Of a stretch of 64,000 bases of DNA, positions 52,641-64,000 are shown piece by piece (within the stretch, counting starts at the first letter, position 1; every line of letters begins with the position of its first letter). The notes below the pieces were generated by a model, which was not told the origin of the DNA, did not search any database, and was given only the letters and a program-made list of their open reading frames with translations. Made by a program: the position numbers and the translations under genes. Source of the DNA: Amanita rubescens (lineage: Eukaryota > Basidiomycota > Agaricomycetes > Agaricales > Amanitaceae); assembly GCA_015039365.1 (NCBI GenBank), contig WION01000216.1, positions 26,760-90,759 of the forward strand, written 5' to 3'.

Positions 52641-54590
52641 TGTGTACGGTGTACAGGGCGATTCAGCTATTGAGAAAGGGTACAGCTAGAACCCGCTCCT
52701 TCGAATCAGTGACTTCAAGTCTTGGAACTCTCTGTAAATGAAAGTTGCGATGCAAACACGAAATAGTGTGGACTCGTACTCGGAACGTGGCGAGCAAAGC
52801 TGTTTTCACGTAAAGGGTCCAAGTCACTAGTATTGAACAAGTGAGTCATTCGCATTGCCGCGGCACGATACGGCATCAACGACCCTGGCGGCTGTCGCTG
52901 GTCATCAGTTCACATCTGCCAAGTCGATGGTGGTCGTATTTCAGTAGATGTGGTATTATATGGCGTACTATTTAGCCACATGCCAAGATACCAAGAGGGC
53001 AGATAGCGTGCATTCGGCAACTGTCCCTGACTCTTGCTAAAAATCTAATGCAAAACAAAAGACGAGGAAAGTGACTTACCGAGAAAAGTGGCAGCTCATT
53101 GGACGACTCGGAAGTGCTGATGAGGCTGAGAGGCCTTCTGAAAGGCCCGGTACCACGCAAGGCCAACCAGGCAACTTGTAGATCCGATCGAAATAGTGTG
53201 CATGCCATTCGATTGAGAAAGGGTGACCCGAGAGTCTAGCCCATGGGAGCGACGTACTAACGTCTAACTCCTGCCATACTTTCCGCGGTGGTCTTGAGGA
53301 GGACAAAAGATGGAGGGAGATGACTCCTAGTTGGTACTAAGAGGAAAGAATGCTTCCAGCAACTTGATGTTAAGTTGTTCATCTGGTAGTAGCCGCATCA
53401 TGGCCCGGCGCGGGCGCGGCGGAGCTCTCTCTTTGGCTCTCTCTTTTTGTCTCTCTCTCTCTCTCTTTGGTGATATTTGGCACTCTCCTCTTTCAGAAGT
53501 GATGGTGACTTTTGACTTGGGGATAATATTGAATAAACATAAAGTAAAATAAGCCGCAAATCCGTGACCATATGCAGTATTTGGTGATTAAAGGTAACAA
53601 ACGATAGGTACTTAGGGAGAAGATGGACTGTGCTGGTGCTGGTGTTGAAACGTTGACAGGTGATGCGGATCCGACGTGTAGCAGACATCATGCATCATGC
53701 ATTCATGTGCCAGCCAGGTGACGGACCGCATCTTGTCGGTGAACAGGGGATATGCTTGAGCTAGATGCAAAATCAGAATCAATCAATCAAAGAGCGAGAA
53801 AGAAGTACTCAGTCAAATCTGCCTGGACGGCGGCGGCGAGTGTGGCATTGCGTCGAGCGGGCATGAAATATAACCGGTGGATGAATCGGTAAAAGAGGTT
53901 CATCCCTCGATTCAGTAATTCTTGATGAGAAAAGCACGCAAAACAAAATGACGAGGAAACATGAGTCCGACAGTCCCAGATCATCACAAGTCGGCCCGTG
54001 GGACGCCGCGTTCTTCGGCCTTGCAGCTGGCTGGCGTGGTTGGAACTCAGGAGCTCTACGGAACGTACTCGGCGGCCAGATCAAGTAAAACGAAAAGCAA
54101 AGCTTACCATTTGCACATTGCCTAGCTACCCCACCTCAACTATCACCCATCCCACATTCGTTGTCGCCAACACAATGCTGAATCTCAGCCAGGAGCCTTG
54201 GAGGTGAATCTTCATTCGAACTACGCTTGAACGTGAGCCGTTCCACTAGCAAAAGAGCCCCCATCCGCCCCCGCTGCAGATTCAGAGCAGCGGTGGCAGC
54301 CGCTGCGACTCCACTCGAACCCACTCCTACATAAGAACCGCCCAAATTCAAGGTAACCCTTCCTCGCCCAGCTAAAGCCTATGTGTACATTGCGAGAGAG
54401 AGGGTAGAATGAGAGAGAGGACGGGAGGTGAAACAGGCGGGTGGTCACGGGTGACATGCCTGCCAAATTGGACAAATGCGCTGGCCAATGGGAACAACGT
54501 CGGCTGGGGAGCGAACGAGGCGATATTGTAACCGACCGTATAGAGTAAAATTGCAGAGGGACGCATTGGGGAACTTTCTATGGCAGAGAT
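52641..54590. other. No confident gene; CT-rich motif and short frames
   Basis: This is the upstream flank of the transposase. A CT-rich tract (CTCTCTCTTTGGCTCTCTCT) lies at 53430-53475. GAAATATAACCGGTGGATGA near 53866 echoes the intron sequence near 52375. Short minus frames (53306-53076, 54084-53809, 54351-54136) are unrecognised. No terminal inverted repeat of the Plavaka element was found by eye. Confidence 0.45.
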
Positions 54591-54594
54591 ACGG

Positions 54595-56232
54595 AATTAA
54601 AATAATCGGTTAGCGCGCGAGACGCGAATTGAGAGAAATGGAGTACTTACGGGCCCGGTGATAGAAGAAACGGCACTGTATGCATGTCTCGTGCATAGAA
54701 AGTTGAGGGATGCATTGGAATGAAGAAAAAAGTGAAAGGCCGAGGGTAGAGGGGTCGTATGCGCTGAATAAGTGAGAACGCACCGCCAATGTGCACAACT
54801 TCAGCAAGAAAGCGAATGACGCGGTTTTAGGGCAGGACATATTGAAAGGAATGCTTCCTAATTCCATACAGCAACTTTCTATCGCGGAGATATGGAATTA
54901 AAGGAATCGGTTAGCGTGCGAGACACGAATTGAGAGAAATGGAGTACTTACGAGCCTGGTGATAGAAGGAACGGCACTGGATGCATGTTTTGTACATAGA
55001 AATTTGAAGGATGCATTGGAATGAAGAAAAATGCGAGAAGCCGATGGTAGAGGGGTCGTATGCGCCGCCAATGTGCACAACTTCAGCAAGAAAGCAAATG
55101 ACGCGGTATTAGGGCAGGACGTATTGAATACAGCATCTTTCTATCGCGGAGATATAGAATTAAAGGAATCGGTTAGTGTGCGAGGCGCGAATTGGGAGAA
55201 ATGGAGTACTTACGAGCCTGGTGATAGAAGGAACGGCACTGGTTGCATGTTTTGTACATAGAAATTTGAAGGATGCATTTGAATGAAGAAAAATGCGAGA
55301 CGCCGATGGTAGAGGGGTCGTATGCGCCAAATAAGAGAGAACGCGCCGCCAATGTGCACAACTTCAGCAAGAAAGCGAATGACGCAGTATTAGGGCAGGA
55401 CGTATTGAAAGAAATGCTTCCTAATTCCATACAGCAGCTTTCTATCGCGGAGATATAGAATTAAAGGAATCGGTTAGCGTACGAGGCGCGAATTGAGAGA
55501 AATGGAGTGCTTACGAGCCTGGTGATAGAAGGAACGGCACTGGATGCATGTTTTGTACATAGAAATTTGAAGGATGCATTGGAATGAAAGAAATGCGAGA
55601 AGCCGATGGTAGAGTCGTATGCACCGCCAATGTGCACAACTTCAGCAAGAAAGCGAATGACGCGGTATTAGGGCAGGACGTATTGAAGGGAATGCTTCCT
55701 AATTCCATACAGCAACTTTCTATTGCGGAGATATAGAATTAAAGGAATCGGTTAGCGTGCGAGACACGAATTGAGAGAAATGGAGTACTTACGAGCCTGG
55801 TGATAGAAGGAACGGCACTGGATGCGTGTTTTGTACATAGAAATTTGAAGGATGCATTGGAATGAAGAAAAATGCGAGAAGCCGATGGTAGAGGGGTCGT
55901 ATGCGCCGCCAGTGTGCACAACTTCAGCAAGAAAGCGAATGACGCGGTATTAGGGCAGGACGTATTGAAGGGAATGCTTCCTAACTCCATACAGCAACTT
56001 TCTATTGTGGAGATATAGAATTAAAGGAATCGGTTAGCGTGCGAGACACGAATTGAGAGAAATGGAGTACTTACGAGCCTGGTGATAGAAGGAACGGCAC
56101 TGGATGCGTGTTTTGTACATGGAAATTTGAAGGATGCATTGGAATGAAGAAAAATGCGAGAAGCCGATGGTAGAGGGGTCGTATGCGCCAAATAAGAGAG
56201 AACGCGCCGCCAATGCGCACAACTTCAGCACG
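54595..56232. repeat. Six-unit tandem array, units 262-302 bp
   Basis: CGGTTAGCG(T/C)GCGAG begins units at 54606, 54908, 55170, 55471, 55749 and 56031 (spacings 302, 262, 301, 278, 282). Shared landmarks per unit are GGAGTACTTACG.GCCTGGTGAT, GAACGGCACTGGATGC, TTTGTACATAGAAATTTGAA, GCCGATGGTAGAGGGGTCGT and CACAACTTCAGCA. Units differ by indels near CCAAATAAGAGAGAACGC and CTTCCTAATTCCATACAGCA. The 83-85 codon minus frames in several units follow from the repeat and have no recognised domain. Confidence 0.95.
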
Positions 56233-56239
56233 GGGAAGT

Positions 56240-56345
56240 GTCCGAGGGTGCGGGGCAGCTGCCAAATGAGCAGGTGGTAGCGAAGGGTATGGGGCGGTTG
56301 ACAAGGGTGCAGGGCAGTTGATGAGGGTACGGGGTGGTTGGTTAC
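56240..56345. repeat. Short G-rich tandem repeat
   Basis: GGGTGCGGGGCAG, GGGTATGGGGCGGTTGACAA, GGGTGCAGGGCAGTTGATGA and GGGTACGGGGTGGTTGG follow one another in about 20-bp steps immediately after the large array. Confidence 0.7.
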
Positions 56346-57452
56346 ACCCTGTCATTTGTTGTTTTATCCCTAGAGGAGAGGAACGAACGGGGGTCGCGGA
56401 TTTTGTGAGCATGGGTGGTTGCAGGTGCACCCGGATGGTGGTACGCACTCGATCCGGCACGATGGTTTGGTTGGGATAGATATAGATGCATCTGGGCCAT
56501 GCATGAATTGCTGTGGCACAAACGGTGAATATAGGGCCTAACGGAATGCTCAAGCTCGAGTGCGCCATTCCTGGATGTGCCGGATAGTCAACGGAGAGGC
56601 GGGCTTGCCGGTGGGAGGGCAGTGAGCTCTCATATCGCCAACACCGTCGAGAAAGCGCGATAGATATCTAAGGACCTCGAGGATGAGGCGCTCAGTCAAG
56701 GGAGGGTGTATCTTGAATGAGGGTCAATCGTTAGGCCTGTAAGTGACCTCCTGGAAACTTTGGAATCGTATTCTGTGGCTGAGGAATGGGCAGGGCGCCG
56801 TTCGAGTTAAGTGGCGAAGAGGACGTTCCGTGACCGGGTAGATCGGCCTCTGTCCACAATGATGGTGAAATCCAATGGAATGAGGGTGGCCGTGGTGACA
56901 TTGTGAACGTGTGGCAGATGCAGGCACGGAGCTGAGGGAGAGGGTGTAGGTGCGTACTTGGGGAGTGGGCGGCTCCTTTGTCTTCGTTTGCAGTTGCACT
57001 ATCAGCTATCCAATTCGCTAGCAGATCCGTAGCTTCCCCATAACGTGACTTATCTTCCTCAGTAATTGAGAATTTCAAGCAAAACTTATAAGACCGAGGA
57101 TACATACTGAAAAAAGTGCGAGATCATAAACTTGGCGCTGATGAGAAGAGACCTTCGACTGGAAATCGCGTGGGACAAAAGGAACGGCCCACCAACGAGG
57201 ATAGACCCAACCTGGACAGAAACGTTGATGTTTAGAGCGGGAGAGCACGCCCGGCTAAGGAGAGAGCGAGTGAGTCGAAGGAGTCGCGACCGTGATGCGA
57301 CCGCCATCCAGCGTAGAGGTGCTTTCTCTTTAGCGCTCTCTTTGGCTCTCTTTGGTTTTTCTCTTTGGCTCTCTCTACGTCTCTTTTCAACTCCGATTGG
57401 CTAACAACTCTATTTCTTACCCGGTACACCCGCTGGCGGTTCTATTTTAAGA
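56346..57452. other. Intergenic; unrecognised short frames
   Basis: A minus frame from 57105 (CLKFSITEEDKSRYGEATDL, LLANWIADSATANE) looks protein-like but loses coherence after about 45 codons. It could be one exon of an unrecognised gene. A CT-rich block (GCGCTCTCTTTGGCTCTCTT) lies at 57315-57385, just before the JmjC gene. Confidence 0.4.
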
Positions 57453-59216
57453 ATGACTCACCAAGGTAGGAAGAGCAATCTAATCATTCATTCTGGACTG
57501 ATAAAATACCGCCTTAAGAACAATACCAGAAATTTAATAAGAGTTTTATACATGAATCGAAACAGACGAACTATGAAGTATTTGTTAGTCCCCACCAGTG
57601 GCATTACCTGCGCCCCGACATGGGTAACGTTGGTGACATCTTCGTTAAAACTACCCATGAAGAGGAAGTCGTAAATGTCCTAAACCTTGGCAACAACTTG
57701 AAAATAAAACGGCCAGAAAATTACGAACATCACCATATATATTACAAAACCGAAAACGGCTGGATGCCCGCAGATGCCAGGCGTAGGCAGGATAATAGAA
57801 AACCCTATACCATACACCCAAGATTAGGATCCTCGTTTCTCCTGGATGACTTCGTATTCAGGTGGAGAAGCGTTAGAAGTTACTATAGCACGAACCGCGA
57901 AATATCTAATCAATCACCGGATCGGAAGGCTGTTGAACTATCCAGAGGTATGTGGAATGGGAATTTTTGTTGAAAGCATTGAGTCACTAATGCTTGAGAA
58001 ACTTAGGTGGTGAGCAAAAACCAAAAAAACGAGCCCGAGCAGAGTCTCCTCATCGTAATACCCACTTCTCCCTGCCAAGAACCTTTCTGAAAATCTTCTT
58101 TTAGCTCCCCTAAGCCTCGAAAATGCGTGGATTATGGATGAATATAATCGATGGACTCGTCCACCCATCACCTTTGCCGCGCACGAGACGGTCCATGCCG
58201 AGGGAAAGAGAATCCTTCAGAAGTTAGCAGGTCGCTCATCCCCGATTCCTTCATGGCCTCTAGGGCCAGAATTAAAAAATATCCGCATCGTTCATGCTTC
58301 TACCAATCATCTTCAGCACACACCAGATATCTCAGACGTGTTGGCTGACTTAAGTCGAGCAGGAGAGGCTCGTGCCCATATGAGTATCACCAATTTCATA
58401 CTCAACGGTGCTGCAGACCACGTCCCAGTAAAAACGGTATTGAAATCACTCATGATGTCTGGAGACCGCTACGATAAGGTTAAAGGGAAGTCTGTGCTCC
58501 AACTCGGCGCTCTCACCATTCCCGCGTCCTGCGATGGCTTAGATGGCATCGACCTCTTACCGGAACAGGTCCGAGTCAGTAGGGAGATCGTGTACCAGGA
58601 GAAGAATGCGGAAACAGACGAACAGTCGGACAAACAGTCAAACCCAAATCCTGTACCGTCCTGGGAAAGTTGTCTCGTCCCAATTGGATGCGTTACAGGT
58701 CCCCATACGGATTATTGTGGGTGCTCGCAGCTCATCCAGCATATCGAAGGACGAAAACTTTGGCTTTGTTGGCCTCCCACGCCTCACAACCTTGATATCT
58801 ACCTTCGACAACATCTTACAGGATACCTGGCTTTTCCAACAGAAGAAGCCATTGACCAATTAGAGGGCATGGAGCTGATCCTGTTGGATTCCGGTGATCA
58901 AACGTGTTTTATTATGCCAGGAGGGACGATCCACGCTGTTGTGACGTTTACCAAAAGCTGTCACACAGGATTGAAGCTTTGGCGCATGGGAGATCTCAAG
59001 GTGGCCAAGAGCATGAATGAAATCCAATTGAGTGTGATAAATAAAAGAGAGGAATTGGATAAATCAACATTCAATTTCTACAAAGACTACTTTCGGGACC
59101 TGAAGGACGAACTGGAAAATTGGGACGAATTGAAAAGAAAGTGCAAAAGAGGGAAGGATCGTAACGAGCTTCAGGACTGGATCAAGGCCATGCGCGAACT
59201 TAGGAATATTGATTAG
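57453..59216 (+). CDS. JmjC-domain protein
   Basis: The four-exon model is 57453-57465, 57519-57947, 58007-58054 and 58105-59216 (533 aa), with introns of 53, 59 and 50 nt, GT-AG, all in frame. The 13-nt first exon gives MTHQ. The N-terminal part (NYEVFVSPHQWHYLRPDMGN) is unrecognised. A basic KPKKRARAE stretch could be a nuclear signal. The C-terminal half is a JmjC-type double-stranded beta-helix: GCVTGPHTDYCGCSQLIQHI has the iron-binding H364-x-D366, GRKLWLCWPP follows, and FIMPGGTIHAVVTF supplies the distal H440. Such enzymes are Fe(II)/2-oxoglutarate oxygenases, some acting on histone lysines. Target and activity are unknown here. An alternative reading stops exon three at 58102 and starts a second gene at 58134, but the spliced single gene is frame-consistent. 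Confidence 0.75.
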
Positions 59217-60410
59217 AACACGCCGCGTTGATATTTAGTATAACCTAGTTGATTATTCTCCGTAATTCCGACGACAAACAATGTATATATCGCCATTAAA
59301 CTGCTTGTACTGCTAGTAGTACGACACCAACTCGGAATCAACAGTGAATGTATTTACGTAGAATAGGTTGAATTTATCGAGCGTCTGGTTCAAGGAAGGC
59401 CTTTCTCCACAAAGGTAGACTCGTTGATGCCCGGTAATATATGTGCTGCACTGGACCCGCTTCTCGACGAAGTTCAGCAGAGCTTGGACACGAGATCATG
59501 GGTTTATCCAGTTCCTATGAAATTTGACAGTAAATCCAACCTGTCACCAGAATGTAGAACAAGACGACGTACTAGCAACTTGGAAGCCTGGTCGACGTCA
59601 TTTTTCTCCTTGATAGGCATGTCTGCAGACAAATACAAAGCGATATAATTATATGCGGAGGCAGACATGATCGTCGGAACTGAAGTTGTCAGCGCAGGAA
59701 AGGAAAGAAAACGACATGGGCAGTTGACAACATGGGCTCGATCGTAGTAGCTTCAGCGATGTACGCGTCGTGCGACATGAGGCTCGAGGGCACACACGGA
59801 GAGGCAAGTACATGCAACACCAGTCATGCTTCAGGTGGGACGGGAAAGCGCGGCAAATAACAGAACAGGTAGGGCTCGCGAACAAGTGTTTGTGTTAGTA
59901 GCTGAGACCAGAAAACGAAACGCATCGTAATAGACGCCTGTAGCGACTGAGGGCATCCGGGGGACGGCCGAGACAAGAGCTCCAGAAAGCGACGAAGTAT
60001 CAGTGAAGGAGTACTCAGGCTGAGTTTCCGAGTCTAAGCGGCGGTTGGCGGGATGATAAGTGCGTGTGTTAGCTGAGACCAGGACGCGAAGTTGGGAGAG
60101 CTGGAGTCAGCAGGTAGTAAGGGACCAAGACCATTTATACTAGCACCATGTGAGTGACTATAGCGTTCGACGCTGACTCTGGGTCCGCGGACACGAGCTG
60201 TACCTTCTCTTTGGCGCTCTCTTTGGTTCTCTTTTGTTTTCTCTTTGGCTCTCTCTCAAACTCCAAGGCAATCATCATTCGGAGTCTGCCAACTAGTACT
60301 AGTAGCCTCATGCAGTGGGGGCGGCACTCAGGCTGGACTCTTTTTCAGGCGCTCTCTTTCGCGCTCTCTAAGAGTCCTCACGTATACTGGTACGTAAATT
60401 CAATACATGC
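59217..60410. other. Intergenic with CT-rich dispersed motif
   Basis: A plus frame 59424-59648 is open but unrecognised. CTCTCTTTGGC(G/T)CTCTCTTT-like tracts lie at 60205-60260 and 60345-60372. Convergent gene 3' ends bracket the region. Confidence 0.45.
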
Positions 60411-60411
60411 T

Positions 60412-62524
60412 TTACAATGTTCCTTGTAATGTAGTTGGGATAATAGCAGCCCGACCAAAGTAGCAGAAGTATGTCTGCGTATAGTATCGGGCGAGGGCAT
60501 ATTCATAGTATAATAATTCAATCTCAGGAGTGTCGACTGTGGGTGTAGGCAATCGTGCTAGATCATGATATCGATGATAATCAACCCATTCAAACATCAC
60601 CCGGCGCAGTGCGTTGAGATATGGTAACCGATCCCGGACGTTAGGCGATGCCAAACCCCGACGAGCATTTTGAACCGAGACTGACGCAAGGTGGTGAGGT
60701 TGGTCAGGACGGAAGTAGAAACAGCGCAAAATAAGCTCCTCCCGTACTAAAGAGCCCAGCTCCTGAGGTCGATTCTCAAACAAGCGTCGATCGAGAGCGC
60801 GGCGGTCCAGCATGAGGAGTTCGAACCGAAATGATAATTCCGAAATCCCCCACATGTTTTCCTGCGCCTCGTGTACCGAGAATTCCCTATCAGGAACCTT
60901 GTGGAGATTGGATACGTCGATGCCTAATTCAGTCGCCTCTGGTAACAGCAAAAGTTTGAGAAATTCCCGAGAAGCCCCTGCCTTGCTCTCTGAATTAGGT
61001 GCACGCGCACCAAGTAACGTACGCCAGTCCTGGCCCGAAAGTAGCTGGACCTTAGAGGCATTTGACGCCAGGCGATAGATGCATATGTCGCGTATGACAG
61101 TCCAGGCAGTGAGATACCGGTTGCGTCGATTAGCGTTGTCACCAGAACAGAAAATGCCAGGTTCGGGGAACGCATACTTCCCGTCATTGTCTGCGAGCTT
61201 GGTTTGCGAAAACAGCATTTCCAGACTATGATCCACAGCACCAAGTGCCTTCTGCCACGATTCTAGCGGAAACGACATGTATGGGCTGTCAATCGGATCG
61301 AACTTATCGCGGGATAGAGGTTGACCTGGTTTCCCAGAGCGCCGAGGATCTGCCGAAATGAGAATATGCGCAATGCGTTGAAAAGAGTAACCTACACGGT
61401 TGGGATCTTGCACTAGTGCTCCGATGATTCTGCGACGGCCCAGCAGTACGGCTGTTCTGGACAAACTCGTGGGGTCTGATTCCTTTGGTATTGCCATCGC
61501 TGAAAAGGTCCGTGTAGCAAAGTGATTTCAGTCCATGTTTGGAAATTGCACAAAATCTGTTGTAATTTGAATCCCCAACGTATATACGCGGGAAAGGCAC
61601 AGGGTAATCGTCCAATTCCAAAGTATCTTTTGGTTGAATGACGCTTGTGATAGTCAAGATATTCTCGGTAGAAAAGGAGGACAGGGGACGTATAAGCCAA
61701 TATGGGATGCCTGCAGAAAACAGCCTCTCCGCAACATGGGCATCTCGAACGAAGCAACCGATGACATTAGCCGTCGTCTTTGAGGGAGGGATATGGCCGT
61801 CCATGTGGGGTTCGTAGATCTCTATGTAGTCCATCAGAGCCCGGAGTTCCATCCACTGACGTTGAACTTGTCGACATTCAAATAGAACTTCTTTTCGCGT
61901 CATTGCAATTGCTCTCAAGCGACTGAGAGTACGGTGGAGGTTTGCGGAAAGTGAACGCGTTAAAGGATGCTGATTACTGGGATCATTTTTTGTTCGATAT
62001 TGCCCCACTCGTTGGTTCAACCGTTCGCAAGATTGCTCCATCGATCGTAATTCTTGATGAGGCAGGAATCCGATACCAATATTCCATCCGTGGCGTAGCG
62101 TTGGCTCAAAATCTCGATGGGTGGGATTCCACCACATGATTGAATCCTCTGCCGCTTGTCCTTCAGGTTTGGGAATGCAGCAGAGGTATGGTGCTGAGTG
62201 GGAAAATGGTTGAGGCCATTGCGTGTGATCATCTGGACCGTAACGACCATCGAACCTTCCGTATACATTGCAAGGACCAGGAGGTGAGAACAGGTCCTCT
62301 TGATTTGGCGTAGCGATATAGAAGTCAGAATGTCGGGGATGAAGAGCGGCAACACAACCGTCAAATGGCCCGAGAGGGACTGAGAAGTTCACATTAAATA
62401 ACAATGAACTACTGTCATAAGCCAATTCCAACTTACCATCAGTTCTCCGATTCTCAAGTAAAATCTTTGCTCCTACAGACAACGAGAATGTAGGCGGCAT
62501 GTTCAATGAGTCGGCAACTGTCAT
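60412..62524 (-). CDS. Uncharacterised agaric-type protein, 686 aa
   Basis: Exons 62524-61552 and 61499-60412 are joined across a 52-nt GT-AG intron (61500-61551), which restores one frame of 686 codons. It starts MTVADSLNMPPTFSLSVGAK and runs ILLENRRTDGKLELAYDSSS, DDHTQWPQPFSHSAPYLC and MDYIEIYEPHMDGHIPPSKT. It continues with GCFVRDAHVAERLFSAGIPY plus WLIRPLSSF, MSFPLESWQKALGAVDHSLE and VMFEWVDYHRYHDLARLPTP. I recall the pattern G.F..D..VAE.LF.AGIPYWLIR from a large agaricomycete family without known function, often near transposons. A possible 5'-leader intron lies at 62532-62570. No signal peptide is seen. It is complete, with no broken codons. Confidence 0.75.
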
Positions 62525-62699
62525 TACTAGTGGCTGAGAATAACATGAAAAACAGAGGCTGAGAAAACCTACCGAATTGAATATTAATAGCACAAATGAA
62601 GAAGCCTTCAAAAAGCACCGAAGATGACTTCGAGTCAGTCGCCCTAATACTACTAATAGTAATAGTATGGTCACGTCGGATGCACGTTGAACTCCGACG

Positions 62700-63140
62700 C
62701 CGCGTTAGTACTCATCGGGAATCAAACTTCCCTAGCAGTCACGGTACTCCAATTGAAATATGCCCCTGAGTCTTTCTGAGTCGCAAACAGTCAAGAACTT
62801 GAACCGTTGATCCCCTAGTTCCAGACCTCTAGCAGTTTCTCTGGCTTACGCTGTCCCTCTGCTTCTTCTCTCAACTGTTCCAAACCATTCTGTTCGGGGT
62901 CTCGATCTGACCCGCTGAGCCTGAGCCTGGCGGCACTAATGCTACTGCCTACTATTGGCCGCCATTTGGAAACATTGACCTCACTGATTCCTAGACTCTG
63001 GCAACGTTGGCCTCTCAGGTTGTGGCCCGAGCGTGAGAGTCTAGAGGAGACATGAAACCATATTGGGCTAATACTGCTAGCATGCGGCTAGTGTGAAGGC
63101 CAGCGCCTATCACCCGTACTACCCTGCACCACTCTGCCCC
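62700..63140. other. Shared upstream region of two divergent genes
   Basis: There is no coding frame. The region lies between the minus-strand gene starting at 62524 and the plus-strand frame from 63141, so it probably contains both promoters. No clear TATA box was found. Confidence 0.4.
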
Positions 63141-64000
63141 ATGGCCGAGTCCCCTGAACGGGAACAGCTCCGCCAGCGTTTCCGAAATGTCATCGCTCTC
63201 TACCGTCTTGTTCGGTGTATCAACGAAGGCTACCCGTCGCTGCCCGATTCATCTGCTCCAAAGCTCGAAGCACTCCCGAGCCGGCGCAATGTACTCGAAG
63301 CTATAACACTATTCTGGTAGTAGACCATGAAATCCTCGCGGCTGCATCTTTCTCCGAAGCCACAGACGATAGCCAGGTCTCAGTTACCGGTAGTCTTGTG
63401 TGTGTCTCCTCTGACGAGGTCGTTCAGGAACTCCGCAATCCCAGGCAAAGTCCACTGGAAAATGCGAATACTGAGCACACTGCGGATATCGACCTTGATT
63501 TTCCGCTGGAGATCGATACCGAGGGCATCAATACTCATAGTACAAAAGTCGTCGCTATCAGCAACCCACACACGGCGCATCAGAAATTACCACAATTCCA
63601 ATTTTCCAGTACCAACCCCCAGGGCCTCTGCCTTGTTAAAGATGGACGTGACTTGTGGTGTATGATTAAGGATGATGATGAGGATACAGGCTGGGAAAAC
63701 ATTATACAGAAGTACGTCTTTGGCTATACTTGCACCTTCCAATACTTATCCAATTGGCAATGATCAGTCAACCCACTTTGCCGGATCACGTAACAACTTT
63801 AAATTCCTACCTTAACGACTACAGGCTCAGCACCTCGCAATGCCAAAAACAGTTTGAATGTAAATTTTCCAAATATCTAATCGCAGCATGTTGGAGGAAG
63901 ATGCATCGACGGATGACGACTTGGTCCTCACTGGGGCTCCTCTATAATTTAGCACATATTCCAACCGAAACATTGAGGAAAATTACAAACAAACGAACAG
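63141..64000 (+). CDS. Uncharacterised gene, 3' end beyond window, possible frameshift
   Basis: It starts MAESPEREQLRQRFRNVIAL, then ALYRLVRCINEGYPSLPDSS and LEALPSRRNVLEAITLFW. There the frame hits a stop, while the next frame, one base shifted, continues HEILAAASFSEATDDSQVSV, DIDLDFPLEIDTEGINTHST and QFSSTNPQGLCLVKDGRDLW to NIIQK. A 113-nt GT-AG intron (63712-63824) then leads to LSTSQCQKQFECKFSKYLIA, which stays open to the window edge. The one-base shift near 63320 is either a decay mutation or a sequencing error, since no short intron fits both frames. No family is recognised with confidence. Confidence 0.5.

Noticed and set aside
53787..54084. Minus ORF upstream of the Plavaka gene
   Set aside because: It partly resembles sequence around the transposase first intron but has no conserved block; probably chance or a decayed copy.
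56240..56345. Telomere-like G-rich repeats
   Set aside because: Units are about 20 bp and irregular, not TTAGGG, and lie amid genes.
1..64000. tRNA, rRNA or snRNA genes
   Set aside because: No cloverleaf or conserved core was recognised by eye on either strand; a tRNAscan or Infernal run would settle this.

Overview
The window reads as nuclear DNA of a mushroom-forming basidiomycete (Agaricomycetes). Protein-coding genes carry many short GT-AG introns of about 45-65 nt. The transposable elements (Plavaka-type CACTA, Ngaro-like tyrosine-recombinase retrotransposon, Ty3 elements, hAT MITEs) and the small orphan families are ones I associate with agarics. No species can be named from the sequence alone.

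Layout. Positions 1-3.2 kb hold minisatellites and a solo LTR. Positions 3.2-12 kb are a TE graveyard that is strongly depleted in CpG. It contains a fold-back hAT MITE, a solo LTR with seven 23-bp repeats, LTR fragments, a second hAT MITE and a decayed relic of a common agaric gene family. Positions 12.1-29.8 kb are one nested transposon. The outermost layer is a minus-strand Ngaro-like retrotransposon (gag, RT/RNase H, tyrosine recombinase) with the split direct repeat order A1-ORFs-B1-A2-B2. Six or more later elements lie inside it, five of them with target-site duplications. The largest is a complete, very young Ty3 element (20335-28791) that carries an extra antisense three-exon gene for a Zn2Cys6/coiled-coil protein.

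Positions 30-41 kb are a more genic segment: eIF3e on the minus strand, an F-box protein, and two small multi-exon orphan genes, with degenerate duplicated relics between them. Positions 41.4-45.4 kb hold a DnaJ-like pseudogene split by a 2.6-kb hAT element with an 8-bp target duplication. Positions 45.4-48.3 kb carry small orphan genes. Positions 48.3-52.6 kb hold a near-intact Plavaka transposase. Positions 54.6-56.2 kb are a six-unit tandem array of about 280-bp units. Positions 57.4-64 kb hold a JmjC-domain protein gene, a 686-aa orphan gene and the 5' part of another gene that runs off the window.

The genes do not form a pathway. The housekeeping gene (eIF3e) and the F-box and JmjC genes sit among transposons. 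The main biological story is transposon layering: successive insertions can be ordered from intact target duplications and restored empty sites, with CpG decay marking the older layers and near-identical LTRs marking the youngest.
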